The position numbers and the translations under genes are program-made. 64,000 nucleotides of DNA from assembly GCA_022827625.1 (NCBI GenBank), contig JAJEIE010000025.1, forward strand, positions 62,001 to 126,000. Direction: 5' to 3'. A model generated the notes under the pieces. The model was not told the DNA's origin and made no database searches. It worked only from the letters and a program-made list of their open reading frames with translations. This stretch comes from Candidatus Poribacteria bacterium (lineage in GTDB: Bacteria; Poribacteria; WGA-4E; WGA-3G). Of this stretch, positions 18,147 through 27,300 are shown piece after piece (within the stretch, counting starts at the first letter, position 1; each line of letters starts with the position of its first letter).

Positions 18147-18992
18147 TCAATCAAAAAAATAGGGAGACGCTCTGGGATCCAAAGGTCGGGCAACTTCAAA
18201 CTTGCCCGTCATCGATTTTCGCGTCAAGACGATAATTCCATAAGAACTGTATGTGCCTTGTGTTACCCAATGTCCCTCATCCACCAAGACATCCTCAAGA
18301 CCGTCATTGTTAAAGTCGGCACGCACGATTTCCTGCAATGATTGCACCAGACCCTCATACTCTATCTCCAAAACATGCTGAGTTTTTTCTCTAACCACCA
18401 GCTCCCCAGTCTCTAACTTTTGCTGATACGTCGTTTGCAAATCTTTCGCGAACGCTTGACGGCTTTTGTACTCGCCAACATGCGGAAACACAGAGAAAGG
18501 CAACAGTTCTAAATTTGCAATGCCAACTTCGGCATCTGTGATAAAACTTTCTTCAGCAACAGACGCTATTTCAAGTGCGTTTAACAAGGCACAAGGATAT
18601 TTAAAAAATGATGCGAGTTTCCTCTCCATATTATTCGCTGGGGAATAGCCGCGTTTCAGCCCAGTATCATATTCTCGACACGTGCGTACTTCAATCTCGT
18701 CGCCCTTTTTCTTTCTGAGTCTGACACTCTCGATACCCTCATTCTCGCCAAAACTTACAGGCAGATCTCGAAGCCCATCAAGCTCAGACTTCGCAATAGA
18801 CTTCACTTCCGTGCCATCGGCAAAACGTATCGGTTCTATGAGCTGAAAGATAACTTCAGTATTTTGATCCGATTTTTCAACCGATGATGGTTTTTCGGCT
18901 GCAACAATAGAATAACTAAAGATAGAAAGCAGTAAACACAGGATGCTACAAAGCAGCGGCTTTCGGTCACTTCTCTTCGAGCGGTATTTCAT
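18147..18992 (-). CDS. Secreted protein with C-terminal FG-GAP-like calcium loop
   Basis: It is 281 residues from MKYRSKRSDRKPLLCS, with AAGGAG before this ATG and a signal peptide of about 35 residues ending SIVAAEK. An upstream in-frame ATG at 19103 would bury the signal peptide, so I rejected it. The only recognisable motif is C-terminal ADFNNDGLEDVLVDEG, an Asp/Asn-rich loop like FG-GAP/VCBS or EF-hand calcium sites, then a GTYSSYGIIVLTRK strand. I do not recognise the rest. Likely periplasmic or surface-exposed. Confidence 0.7.
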   Translation of the reverse strand: MKYRSKRSDRKPLLCSILCLLLSIFSYSIVAAEKPSSVEKSDQNTEVIFQLIEPIRFADGTEVKSIAKSELDGLRDLPVSFGENEGIESVRLRKKKGDEIEVRTCREYDTGLKRGYSPANNMERKLASFFKYPCALLNALEIASVAEESFITDAEVGIANLELLPFSVFPHVGEYKSRQAFAKDLQTTYQQKLETGELVVREKTQHVLEIEYEGLVQSLQEIVRADFNNDGLEDVLVDEGHWVTQGTYSSYGIIVLTRKSMTGKFEVARPLDPRASPYFFD

Positions 18993-19221
18993 TATTGACT
19001 CCTTAATCTCCTCACCGAAATGAAAACTGTGTTCACAGAATTCAAAGGAGGTTCCTGTTCGGATCTTTTTCGGTCTGTTCAATGTTGTCATATCTTTACA
19101 CAAAAAATAGTTTTGGACTTATCTATGAAAATTAATGAGAGAAAACATTTGACTGTTAGGGCATTAGGAAGGGCGACCTTAGGGGGCGATGTCAATCTTA
19201 ATGCCACGACTATGAATGCTA

Positions 19222-20049
19222 TTAGTACCGATTTGACGATGGACTACCCTTTCGATACGAGAAAACCAATGGCAGATGCGTATCGTCCGCTAACACGTCG
19301 TCGGTTTTCAACTTCGCAAACACTTCATCGGGCAATGCGCTTTTCTTCCCGTTGAATGTGGCATCCTCCGGCATAAAGAGCATCGCAAAAGCACGACGCG
19401 GGTGCGTCGTCATATTTGGACCCGCCGCGTGCGCGACCATCCCGCTGATGAATACACCATCTCCGGCTTTCATCTCAGCGGCGTAAGGTTCGATCTCTGC
19501 CCACTCTGGATATTCGCGGAACAGTTCGCCGATGCCTACCTCTCCGAGACTGCCGCCAACCTCAAAGCCGCTCGTTTTATGGGTGCCGGGGAGAAAATAC
19601 AGACAACCGTTCTGAACTGTTGTATCATCAAGTGCCACCCAGAACATGATTGCCTGATGAGAGTAAAATGGGTCATACGGATTATCAACATGGAAATTCG
19701 TCGGATTTGCCCACGGTTGTTTAACCATAGCGTGGTCATGATACAATCGCACGCCTGAAGTACCAGCGAGGTCTGTTGCCAATTTTCCTAATTTGGGGTC
19801 GAGAATCAACTGTTTAATCTTCTCGCTGGTCTTCCACAAATTGACGCATTGAACGAAGACGTTCTTGTAGTAACCATCTTCTCCTTTTTGATTATGATGG
19901 GTATCAGAACGACTTACGTGTTCTGCGACAGCCTCGTCAACAGCATCCTGCCACGTTGACAACTCCGCACCATTCAGAAAATCGTCAACAATCAGAAATC
20001 CATTTTCACGGTAATATTCAATCTGATCGCTCGTAATTTGTGTATTCAT
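19222..20049 (-). CDS. Phytanoyl-CoA dioxygenase family protein
   Basis: This is a 275-residue protein with HVD in TNFHVDNPYDPF as the first two iron ligands and the distal H in GMVAHAAGPNM, followed by PRRAFAMLF for the 2-oxoglutarate arginine. A PGTHKTSGFEVGG loop precedes the distal strand, typical of this family. Substrate unknown. It is monocistronic, with a GC-rich hairpin about 90 bp upstream. Confidence 0.9.
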   Translation of the reverse strand: MNTQITSDQIEYYRENGFLIVDDFLNGAELSTWQDAVDEAVAEHVSRSDTHHNQKGEDGYYKNVFVQCVNLWKTSEKIKQLILDPKLGKLATDLAGTSGVRLYHDHAMVKQPWANPTNFHVDNPYDPFYSHQAIMFWVALDDTTVQNGCLYFLPGTHKTSGFEVGGSLGEVGIGELFREYPEWAEIEPYAAEMKAGDGVFISGMVAHAAGPNMTTHPRRAFAMLFMPEDATFNGKKSALPDEVFAKLKTDDVLADDTHLPLVFSYRKGSPSSNRY

Positions 20050-20138
20050 TTTTTTTTACTATTGCTCCTGGTCCGCTTTCCATTACATTACGAGCGGGTT
20101 TCTGGTTAATCCGCGATTGGATTTGAGTTATATATCGT

Positions 20139-20160
20139 AGGGGCGAGGTCCCCTCGCCCG
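20139..20160. repeat. GGGGCGAGG / CCTCGCCC hairpin repeat
   Basis: GGGGCGAGG at 20140-20148 faces CCCTCGCCC at 20151-20159 with almost no loop. GGCGAGGT hairpins recur as terminators at 57997 and 62047, so this may be a member of the same dispersed family. It has no T-run here. Confidence 0.5.
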
Positions 20161-20210
20161 ATACCAAATCATTAGAGACTTTGCTAATACGACATTTAGG
20201 GCATTCTCTG

Positions 20211-20996
20211 CTAACTGAAGTTTTTCGTGCTGTGAAGCATTTCAAGCATAGTGTCAAGCTGAGCCTCGCTTGGATCATTGATGCCAAGTGTTTTCAGCAA
20301 CTGTTTCGCTTCTTCAAGTTTCTCAGATTCCTCTTTCTTTCGTTTCTCATCTATAGACTTAAAAATATGTTCAACCTCGGCTGGATTCGTCAGAAACCAT
20401 TCTGTTCCAACAGCATCTTCCAGATTCTCTCGTTTTAATTTTCCGTGTATTTTCTTCTCCAATGCCTCACAATCATCTGTTCTTATAATGAGGGCTATTT
20501 TGGGTTTCTCTGGAAGTTGCTGACCAATTTGTTGATTAACCCTATCTTTAACGTCGCCGATAGTCCTACCGATGTTGCATGGCCAATCGGTTGATCCTGT
20601 TAATTTAGCGTATAACCGATAAATAGGGAAATAATAGAGATAAACAGACTCGTTGCCGATGCCGATGCACTTCACATTAGACGTGTCAACGTGCTTTACA
20701 ACTTTCTCTATATCCCATCTTTCTTGAATCAGATCCTGACGCGCGTTCCAAACAACACTCTTCCCACCGCCTCCGGGATTATCCATACCTAACATCTCTG
20801 CCAGTTGTCTATCAGGGATATGACAAAATAGGTCAGGATTGTTTTCGTGCTTTTCCAGATTCATATGTGTCAAAACATGGCGTGCCGCCTCCCCTTTTTT
20901 ACCTTGTTTAACCATGAGCCTTGCTTCTTCAAGTAGCTTCTTAAACTCTGGAGACCTAAGATTCTCTTTAATTCGAGCGTTAGTGTCTTTTGCCAT
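20211..20996 (-). CDS. GIY-YIG nuclease-like protein
   Basis: This 261-residue protein has a central region with the pattern of T5orf172/GIY-YIG-type nucleases: YLYYFPIYRLYAKLTG, then WPCNIGRTIGDVKDRVNQQI, and later GTEWFLTNPAEVEHIF. The first Tyr pair and the IGRT-R element fit the GIY-YIG core, though the spacing is loose. The N-terminal part (EARLMVKQGKKGEAARHVL) is helical, and the C-terminus is a charged coiled-coil. It is unlinked to other mobile genes. Nuclease activity is not proven by the sequence. Confidence 0.62.
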   Translation of the reverse strand: MAKDTNARIKENLRSPEFKKLLEEARLMVKQGKKGEAARHVLTHMNLEKHENNPDLFCHIPDRQLAEMLGMDNPGGGGKSVVWNARQDLIQERWDIEKVVKHVDTSNVKCIGIGNESVYLYYFPIYRLYAKLTGSTDWPCNIGRTIGDVKDRVNQQIGQQLPEKPKIALIIRTDDCEALEKKIHGKLKRENLEDAVGTEWFLTNPAEVEHIFKSIDEKRKKEESEKLEEAKQLLKTLGINDPSEAQLDTMLEMLHSTKNFS

Positions 20997-21178
20997 AATT
21001 CTCCTTTAGTGTTTCTATCTCTCGTGTGAACTCATCAATTTTTTCGTTCTTGTTCCCGATCCCTTTTGCCTCGCCATACGGGGATACCGATGGGTACCAC
21101 ATTTATTAATTAGCCATTCAAGAAAAAGGAACTGTAATTTAAATCATTTCACTTACAAATTTAAAAATTGACAAAACA

Positions 21179-23947
21179 CTACTTCAAAATAACCATTTTT
21201 CGCAGTGGTGAAATTTCATTCGTTTGTAATTGATAAAAATAGATCCCGTTTGCAACAGGTTCTCCCAAGTTATTACAACCATCCCAATAAGCAGCTTGAT
21301 TTTTATTTGTGTAGTAGCCAGGGAGTTGATAGCCAAGCAGCAAAGTCCGGACCAAAGTACCATTTACCGCGTAAATACTCAACGTTACGTCTGCCGGTTC
21401 AGATAATTGGTAAGGAATCCACGTCTCCGGATTGAATGGATTTGGATAGTTTGGCAGAAGTGCAGTTTCTTCAGGGGGCAACGAAGCAAGAAGTTGCTCC
21501 AAGATAAAAATCCCACGTTGAAAAGCAGGATCCCTTCGGTTCAGCACTCGCACTTGATGTAGCCACCCTGCGACGGTGACCCTCGTAGGAACGATCCCCG
21601 AATCGTGACTCCACACAATAGGTGCTGATGCCGTGTTTCCAAACGCTGCAGCGACAAGTGCCAGATCAACGATATTAACAACCCCGTCAGAGTTGATATC
21701 CGCAGCGTTTTCGTCGCTTTTACCGAAGTTCGATGCGACCAAAGTGAGATCAACGATATTGACGACACCGTCCTTATTGACATCCTCCAGTTTGTGCGTG
21801 GTGTATGCGGGTTCAATTATCTCAGCTTTGCCTATTCGTGGTATAGAACTGCCCCCCGAACCATCCGTCAATAGCACGTCAGAGAGACTCACAGTAGAGG
21901 CTTTTACAGCAACCACCTCAAAAGTAAGGATCGCAAGTGTGCCATCCCCTTGACTTTTTCCCGAAAGAGATGTCGCCGCAAGAGTCAGAGCGTTTTCTGA
22001 CAAAACAGGGGGTAGAATATAAGCTCCCGCGGGCAGGTAATCCCCATTTAAACTCTCTACATAACGCAGTGCTGTCGTATCAAATGACACAGTTGCCTGA
22101 TAGCCTGCAATATTTTTTCCATTGTCAATTTTTAGGGACAACTTGAGTAGTTGACCGATATTAGGGGACTGCACACTTATAGGGAAGAGACTCACTGTCG
22201 TATCTAACGGGTCTCTTGTATTGTTATCAATAATTGGTTCAATAGAAGGCAACGAAACTTTGTCGTTATTTTCTAAAAGGAAGTTAACGATTAGTTCAGC
22301 AACAATCTTGCCTTTAGGGTTTACTTCGTTAAAGGTTTGATAAACAATACCAATCCTTCCAAGGTTGCCATCTCGCACAATAACCGGATCCGCTCTGGTG
22401 GCTTGTGAGGTACCTGTATCACTCGCAAGAACCTTTTCGGCAAACCAATTCCCGGTAAGTTCATCAAGGTGAAAGGCTCTATCAGATTTAAAATTCGTAA
22501 GACTTGGGGTAATCTCTTTGCCATCTTTCGTTACCATCATTGGTGTATTATTTTCCAGCCCACCGTCCCACATTGTGATATGTGGAATATCCATAATGGC
22601 TTGTAAAGCTTGGATACCATTTTGCCCTCCTAATTCTTCTCCATTACCGCCGGCCCAAAAACCAAAGTAATCACCATGGTTAATAATAGTATTACCATCA
22701 GTTGATTCAATCCAATTTTCCGCCACAGAACCATCCGGTTGACTATTAAAGGATGGATAAATGGAAATTGGCAGGGTCCCGTAAAGAATTAAAACATCCA
22801 CGTTACCATCTGAAGTTGTTTGAAGCATCCAGTCTCTAACAGCATCTTCGGTTTGAACGATTTCGGCTTGAATCCCTTTTGAAGAAAGCAATTGCTTTGT
22901 CAACTGAGATTGTAGATTGGCATCATCAAGACTTATCCAACTCACAGCCCCTGTATACATCAGAACGTTTACATTAGACAAATCTTGTGAATATGTGAGG
23001 GGGTCTATATCAGCAGGCACTTCTTCAGCGATGACATTTGGTATGTCAAGAGTCATATCAATCATCACATAATTGCCGCTGGTATCCATCACTTTTAGCA
23101 CAACTTCGCTATTCCAATTACGGCGATTCGCCTCAAGAGTTATTACGCTCCTTTTTTCGCCGTTCAAATAATCCCAATCTATAACTTGTATGTCGTGTTG
23201 CCTATAAATTTCCGCTTGATGTAGCCCTATATCAGAATTCGCAATCACTTCTAATCTGATATTATCAGTCCTTAGAGCAGTGAGTTTGGGATTCTGCCAT
23301 TCCACCTTCGGCAGGTTAAAGTTGTTTGTTCTATTGTTGAATTGGTAGTGCTTATCAAGCCATCGCGCCTCGTAATGTTCAAGTGCTTCCGGGTCCTTAC
23401 CTTCGGGTTTGTGATGTAAGCCAAAAGCGTGTCCTAATTCATGAAAAATAAGCCCTTCAGTGAAATGACCGCTATTTGTCGCGATTAAAACACCTCCACC
23501 ATACCTATTGCTGTGATATGGCCACCCCGCACCCCAAGATACTCCATTTGTTGCCTCTAAACCCCCAACTATAATCAGCCTCACTCTGTCTTGCTTGTCC
23601 CAGGGCGGTGTATCAGGGTTAAATCTATCCGGCAGCTCTGGTTGGATTTTCTCCCACGTGTTGAAGGTATAGTGCCGCCAGCCGTGTCTACCATTCACTC
23701 TATGAATTATGATATCGCGATTTGCGTCGCGTTCCAATCTAAAGGTTTTCTTGCCAAAGCCGTTACGATTCATCTCCATTTCATAGAGTATCTGTGCACC
23801 TTCTACCATTTCCTGTATTTTATCCATTCTATGATTACCGATGTCAGACGGCTTGAAATATATCGTCTCAACTATAAATCTGGCATGTGTTTCCATGTGG
23901 GAGGTTAGACACATCAACGTAAAAATTACGACCAAAACTTTTTTCAC
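21179..23947 (-). CDS. Secreted metzincin-like protein with cohesin-like, dockerin and FlgD-like domains
   Basis: This 922-residue protein has a signal peptide (about 1-22). The zinc motif HELGHAFGLHH at 169-179 fits HExxHxxGxxH of metzincin proteases. The middle region contains a ThuA-like segment (VNVLMYTG... VDVLILYGTLP). A cohesin-like domain (about 640-760: YQATVSFDTTALRYVE) is followed by two dockerin-type repeats (VNKDGVVNIVDLTLVA; INSDGVVNIVDLALVA). The C-terminus has PNPFNPETWIPY and GIYFYQL, a FlgD-like/sorting-type immunoglobulin domain. Expected location is cell surface or extracellular. A dispersed repeat lies within its coding region at 21585-21612. Confidence 0.8.
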   Translation of the reverse strand: MKKVLVVIFTLMCLTSHMETHARFIVETIYFKPSDIGNHRMDKIQEMVEGAQILYEMEMNRNGFGKKTFRLERDANRDIIIHRVNGRHGWRHYTFNTWEKIQPELPDRFNPDTPPWDKQDRVRLIIVGGLEATNGVSWGAGWPYHSNRYGGGVLIATNSGHFTEGLIFHELGHAFGLHHKPEGKDPEALEHYEARWLDKHYQFNNRTNNFNLPKVEWQNPKLTALRTDNIRLEVIANSDIGLHQAEIYRQHDIQVIDWDYLNGEKRSVITLEANRRNWNSEVVLKVMDTSGNYVMIDMTLDIPNVIAEEVPADIDPLTYSQDLSNVNVLMYTGAVSWISLDDANLQSQLTKQLLSSKGIQAEIVQTEDAVRDWMLQTTSDGNVDVLILYGTLPISIYPSFNSQPDGSVAENWIESTDGNTIINHGDYFGFWAGGNGEELGGQNGIQALQAIMDIPHITMWDGGLENNTPMMVTKDGKEITPSLTNFKSDRAFHLDELTGNWFAEKVLASDTGTSQATRADPVIVRDGNLGRIGIVYQTFNEVNPKGKIVAELIVNFLLENNDKVSLPSIEPIIDNNTRDPLDTTVSLFPISVQSPNIGQLLKLSLKIDNGKNIAGYQATVSFDTTALRYVESLNGDYLPAGAYILPPVLSENALTLAATSLSGKSQGDGTLAILTFEVVAVKASTVSLSDVLLTDGSGGSSIPRIGKAEIIEPAYTTHKLEDVNKDGVVNIVDLTLVASNFGKSDENAADINSDGVVNIVDLALVAAAFGNTASAPIVWSHDSGIVPTRVTVAGWLHQVRVLNRRDPAFQRGIFILEQLLASLPPEETALLPNYPNPFNPETWIPYQLSEPADVTLSIYAVNGTLVRTLLLGYQLPGYYTNKNQAAYWDGCNNLGEPVANGIYFYQLQTNEISPLRKMVILK
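21585..21612. repeat. Dispersed repeat copy inside the metzincin gene
   Basis: This 28-bp copy, starting GTAGGAACGATC and ending ATCGTGACTCC, is close to those at 51709 and 53245. It lies in frame inside the secreted metzincin, between the dockerins and the C-terminal domain. Confidence 0.7.
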
Positions 23948-24107
23948 GATTGCTCTCCATAAACTAACAATTTTTCAATTATGGTGAATTCTAAAAATAA
24001 ATAGGTTCTGTTTACCTTTTGATGCCGAATCCAGTCCTGACGAGATTCCATGGTTCTTCAGGAAGCTATCCCGTCTGCAGTGGTTTTTACCATATATTGA
24101 AGAAACT

Positions 24108-24911
24108 TCAATCATAATTGCTCGGTCGGTGATCACCAAGCAGCCGTCTCTGTCGAGGATTTGCTTGGGAGAGGATCGATGCATCAAACTGAAATTTATT
24201 CAGATAAGGCGGATATTTCTGTGTAATCATCCGCATGGCATAGTGCACTTGTAAAAGATAACGTGTCTCGTCACTCGTATTGGCAGAGCCACGATGCCAG
24301 ACTTCACTGCGGAAAAGCACTACGTCCCCCGCATTGCACAAGATACTTTCTTCTCCCCGATTATTCCACTCAGCTGCCCCGTTTGGGGAACACCCAGAGA
24401 AGTGACTACCCGGCACAAACTTCGTCGGTCCCAACGTTTCGTACATATCGTTGAGATAATAGTGGGCAGTGGTGATGAAGATCGGGATTTTGACGCGCGG
24501 ATCGGAACGGACATCTGCCGGTAATGAGATTGGGAGCCAATCGGTATGTAATCCCTGATCCGGCCGTCCCGGTCCCGTCAGCCACGAATGCATACCGATA
24601 CAATGACAATCCTCACCGTGCGCCGCCTCGGCGACCTCAATAACGGGTGATTTGTCGAGGAATTCGAGAAACAAAGGGTTGCGATTAAACGAATTGCTGA
24701 TGAGCTTGTGGCGGAATGCGTCGCCATTTTCCGGTGTTTCATCTCGGTCATGAGATTCTGGGATCGCTGGCAATCCATCCATGATGGCACGCAATTCAGC
24801 GATTTCATCGGCATCAAGCACACGGGGAAAATAGACATACCCATCCCTTTCCAATGCCTCAACTTGGCTTTCTAAATCGTTATAGGTGACGAGTGAGAGG
24901 GCTTTCGTCAT
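24108..24911 (-). CDS. Phytanoyl-CoA dioxygenase family protein
   Basis: It is 267 residues from MTKALSLVTYND. AAAGGAGT precedes this ATG, so the longer frame to 24950 is not favoured. Iron ligands are HTD in QGLHTDWLPI and H in SEVWHRGSANTSDETR, whose Arg would bind 2-oxoglutarate. An N-terminal GYVYFPRVLDADEI segment is typical. Substrate unknown. The gene has its own promoter with an embedded palindrome at 24970-24984. Confidence 0.9.
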   Translation of the reverse strand: MTKALSLVTYNDLESQVEALERDGYVYFPRVLDADEIAELRAIMDGLPAIPESHDRDETPENGDAFRHKLISNSFNRNPLFLEFLDKSPVIEVAEAAHGEDCHCIGMHSWLTGPGRPDQGLHTDWLPISLPADVRSDPRVKIPIFITTAHYYLNDMYETLGPTKFVPGSHFSGCSPNGAAEWNNRGEESILCNAGDVVLFRSEVWHRGSANTSDETRYLLQVHYAMRMITQKYPPYLNKFQFDASILSQANPRQRRLLGDHRPSNYD

Positions 24912-24959
24912 CTTCGGTACTCCTTTCGGACGATAGCAGCAGGTCAACATTTATCCGAT

Positions 24960-24989
24960 ATAATATGTTAACTTCTATGAAGTTGTCAA
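24960..24989 (-). promoter_or_regulatory. Promoter of PhyH gene with embedded operator-like palindrome
   Basis: Read on the minus strand, TTGACA (24989-24984) is followed after 18 bp by TATTAT (24965-24960). The palindrome AACTTCTATGAAGTT at 24970-24984 has two perfect 6-bp arms around TAT and occupies the spacer next to the -35 box. A bound repressor would block RNA polymerase. Confidence 0.65.
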
Positions 24990-25056
24990 AGGAAAAATAG
25001 GGCTGCGCAGGATTTCTTCTAAGGTCCACCACAAAGCGATTGCCCTAATACCTCAA

Positions 25057-27219
25057 CTATACTGTCTTGAGTTTTCGCCATAGGGTTGTACGACTGATAC
25101 CCAAACGTTGTGCAGCGAGTTGCGGCTTTCCATCAGATTCCTCCAAAACACGTTGGACTAACTCACGTTCCAATGCCGCAAGCGGGTTGCTTTCCCTGAG
25201 TGCTTTCGTAACAATATCGTCCCTCAACGCAATAAGGTCGAGCGGTAGATGTTGCTTTTCAATACTTCCACCCTGACATTTGACGAACGCGTGCTCTATG
25301 ATATTCTCCAACTCTCGTACATTGCCGGGGTAGGTATAATCCATTAAGATTTCAAGGGCATCGGGTAAGATGCGGTGAATAGATTTTTGTGTTTGTTGAC
25401 TGAATTTTTCGATGAAGTGTTCAATGAGGAGCGGGATGTCATCTCGTCTCTCACGGAGTGGTGGCGGCGTAATCGGGACGACGTTGAGCCTGTAGTATAA
25501 ATCCTCTCGGAAACGTCCGGCATCAATTTCTGTTTTTAAGATTCGGTTTGTCGCTGCAATGACGCGGACATCTACTTTTTTTGTCTCCGTCGAACCGACC
25601 ATCTCATATTCACCCTCTTGCAAGACGCGGAGCAACTTTGCTTGTGTTCCGGGACTTAACTCGCCGATTTCATCAAGAAAAAGCGTGCCGCTGTCCGCAG
25701 CTGCGAACCGTCCTTCGCGCGTTGCAATGGCATCCGTAAATGCACCTTTGACATGTCCAAAGAGTTCGCTCTCTAACAAATTATCAACCAAACCAGCGCA
25801 ATTGACGCGGATGAAGGGTTGTTTTGCCCGCTCGCTATTGTCGTGGATTGCCTGGGCGATCGGTTCCTTGCCAGTCCCGCTTTCGCCTTGAATCAGGACA
25901 GTCGTTTTCATGGGGGCGACGAGCTGAATCAACTCGAAAATCTCCTGCATTTTCCGATTTTTCCCGATGAGGTTCCCAAACGAATTGTGTTCCTTCAGTT
26001 TGGCATTGAGTGCCTTTACCTCCGAGAGATCACGGGCGAATCCTTGGATGAATTCCCTCCCGTCGTATGCAATGCGGATCGCGCGAATTTCCAATGGTAA
26101 GCGACTTTTGTTTTTACAGGACAGTTCGGTTTGGAAAGTAATAGGATTCTGTGGGGCGAGTCCTTTGAGTGTTTCGCAGGTGTTTTGAAATTTATCGGGA
26201 TGCATTAGGTCACGCAGCGACAGATTGACGAGTTCTTGATGTGTATAACCCAGCCATGTACAAAAATTTTCGTTTACGGTAACAAAAGCTTCTGTGAGTG
26301 AGGGACAAATGAAAATTGCGTCGTTGGACATCTCAAAAAGCGTGCGGTAGCGTCTGTTGTTTTCGGCGAGTTTGTCTGTCCAATTCCCTTTTTCGATCAG
26401 AATTGAGAGTTGTCCGGCAATAGGTTTCAGTCGTCTGATATGCGCCTCAGAGAATGCTCGGGGTTTTTCACTCGTAAAAAAGACGACCCCAATGGGTTTA
26501 CCCTGCACCTTGAGCGGAAGGGTCAGATTGGAGCGCATCCCTTCCTGGACCATCAATCTCGTCCAGTTTGTCGGTCTTTTTGCGAGAATTTCCTCGAAAT
26601 CGTCAATAATCCGGGCTTCACCTGAATTGAGAATGGGTTCAAGGCTGGACCCCTCGATTTTTGCTGAAAACCCGTTGTCCAGCAAGATTTTTTTGTTGGA
26701 TTTTGTTTTGCACTGCACTAAATTACCGGAAGATGTGTCAATGAGTGCGATGCCTAACCGATTATGGGGTACTATGTTCTGAAGTCCAGCGTGGATGTTC
26801 TCAAAGACTTCATCAAGTGTCTTGCCGAGTTGAATCTGCTCAAGGATTTCATAGATATGATCAGCTTCAACAGTTTGGTTAAAAATAGTATCTTCGAGTC
26901 TATCACGCATTGGTGCTTCAGGAGTGACTGCGATCTGAAGGGTATCTCCCTTAAGCCGGAGCGGATAGGTTCGGACATTCGGCGTGGTAATGGGACATCC
27001 ACTTTTCAGATCATATTGCCAACCGTGCCACGGACAGGTAACAACTTCACCCTCCAGTGTTCCTTCGTTGAGTGGCCCTCCCAGATGTGGACAGGCATTA
27101 TTGATAGCATAAAATCTTTTACCCGTGTTGAAGATTGCGATGCTTTTATTGTCTAATTTGATGACGATATTTTGTCCTGACTCAATTTCAGATGTTTGGG
27201 CGATGCTAATCCACTTCAC
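25057..27219 (-). CDS. Rieske-GAF-PAS sigma54-dependent activator with Fis-type HTH
   Basis: This is a 720-residue protein starting at GTG 27219, with GGAGG 9 nt before it. Domains in order: a Rieske-type [2Fe-2S] ferredoxin domain with C43-P-H45 and C62-P-W-H65; GAF (about 115-275); PAS (about 290-405); sigma54 AAA+ (about 415-655) with Walker A GESGTGKE, the sigma54-contact loop GAFTDA and Walker B TLFLDEIGE; then a Fis helix-turn-helix ending ISRTTLWRKLKTV. Such activators remodel sigma54 polymerase. The iron-sulfur domain suggests sensing of redox state, oxygen or NO, and the GAF/PAS a small ligand. I do not recognise this fusion as a named family. It is divergent from a sigma54 promoter at 27525. 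Confidence 0.9.
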   Translation of the reverse strand: MKWISIAQTSEIESGQNIVIKLDNKSIAIFNTGKRFYAINNACPHLGGPLNEGTLEGEVVTCPWHGWQYDLKSGCPITTPNVRTYPLRLKGDTLQIAVTPEAPMRDRLEDTIFNQTVEADHIYEILEQIQLGKTLDEVFENIHAGLQNIVPHNRLGIALIDTSSGNLVQCKTKSNKKILLDNGFSAKIEGSSLEPILNSGEARIIDDFEEILAKRPTNWTRLMVQEGMRSNLTLPLKVQGKPIGVVFFTSEKPRAFSEAHIRRLKPIAGQLSILIEKGNWTDKLAENNRRYRTLFEMSNDAIFICPSLTEAFVTVNENFCTWLGYTHQELVNLSLRDLMHPDKFQNTCETLKGLAPQNPITFQTELSCKNKSRLPLEIRAIRIAYDGREFIQGFARDLSEVKALNAKLKEHNSFGNLIGKNRKMQEIFELIQLVAPMKTTVLIQGESGTGKEPIAQAIHDNSERAKQPFIRVNCAGLVDNLLESELFGHVKGAFTDAIATREGRFAAADSGTLFLDEIGELSPGTQAKLLRVLQEGEYEMVGSTETKKVDVRVIAATNRILKTEIDAGRFREDLYYRLNVVPITPPPLRERRDDIPLLIEHFIEKFSQQTQKSIHRILPDALEILMDYTYPGNVRELENIIEHAFVKCQGGSIEKQHLPLDLIALRDDIVTKALRESNPLAALERELVQRVLEESDGKPQLAAQRLGISRTTLWRKLKTV

Positions 27220-27263
27220 TGTTTTCCTCCAGGCGTGAATAGGAGTTGTTATCTATGGATTAC

Positions 27264-27292
27264 AGATTATCATATAGTGAAGCGGATGTCAA
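27264..27292 (-). promoter_or_regulatory. Candidate sigma70-type promoter of the activator gene
   Basis: On the minus strand TTGACA (27292-27287) precedes TAATCT (27269-27264) by 17 bp. Start of transcription would be about 27257, leaving a leader of roughly 38 nt. The palindromes at 27301-27332 sit directly upstream, where they could also mediate autoregulation. Confidence 0.55.
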
Positions 27293-27300
27293 GAACTTTG

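Noticed and set aside
9353-23947. Cellulosome based on cohesin/dockerin domains
   Set aside because: The dockerin-like repeats occur on a monooxygenase and a metzincin, with no scaffoldin or cellulase genes in the window.
23975-24187. 70-codon minus-strand frame between metzincin and PhyH genes
   Set aside because: It overlaps the end of the PhyH coding sequence out of frame and has no ribosome-binding site.
25057-27219. Inactive sigma54 contact loop because of GAFTDA instead of GAFTGA
   Set aside because: GAFTDA is a known natural variant among functional activators; Walker A and B and the Fis domain are intact.
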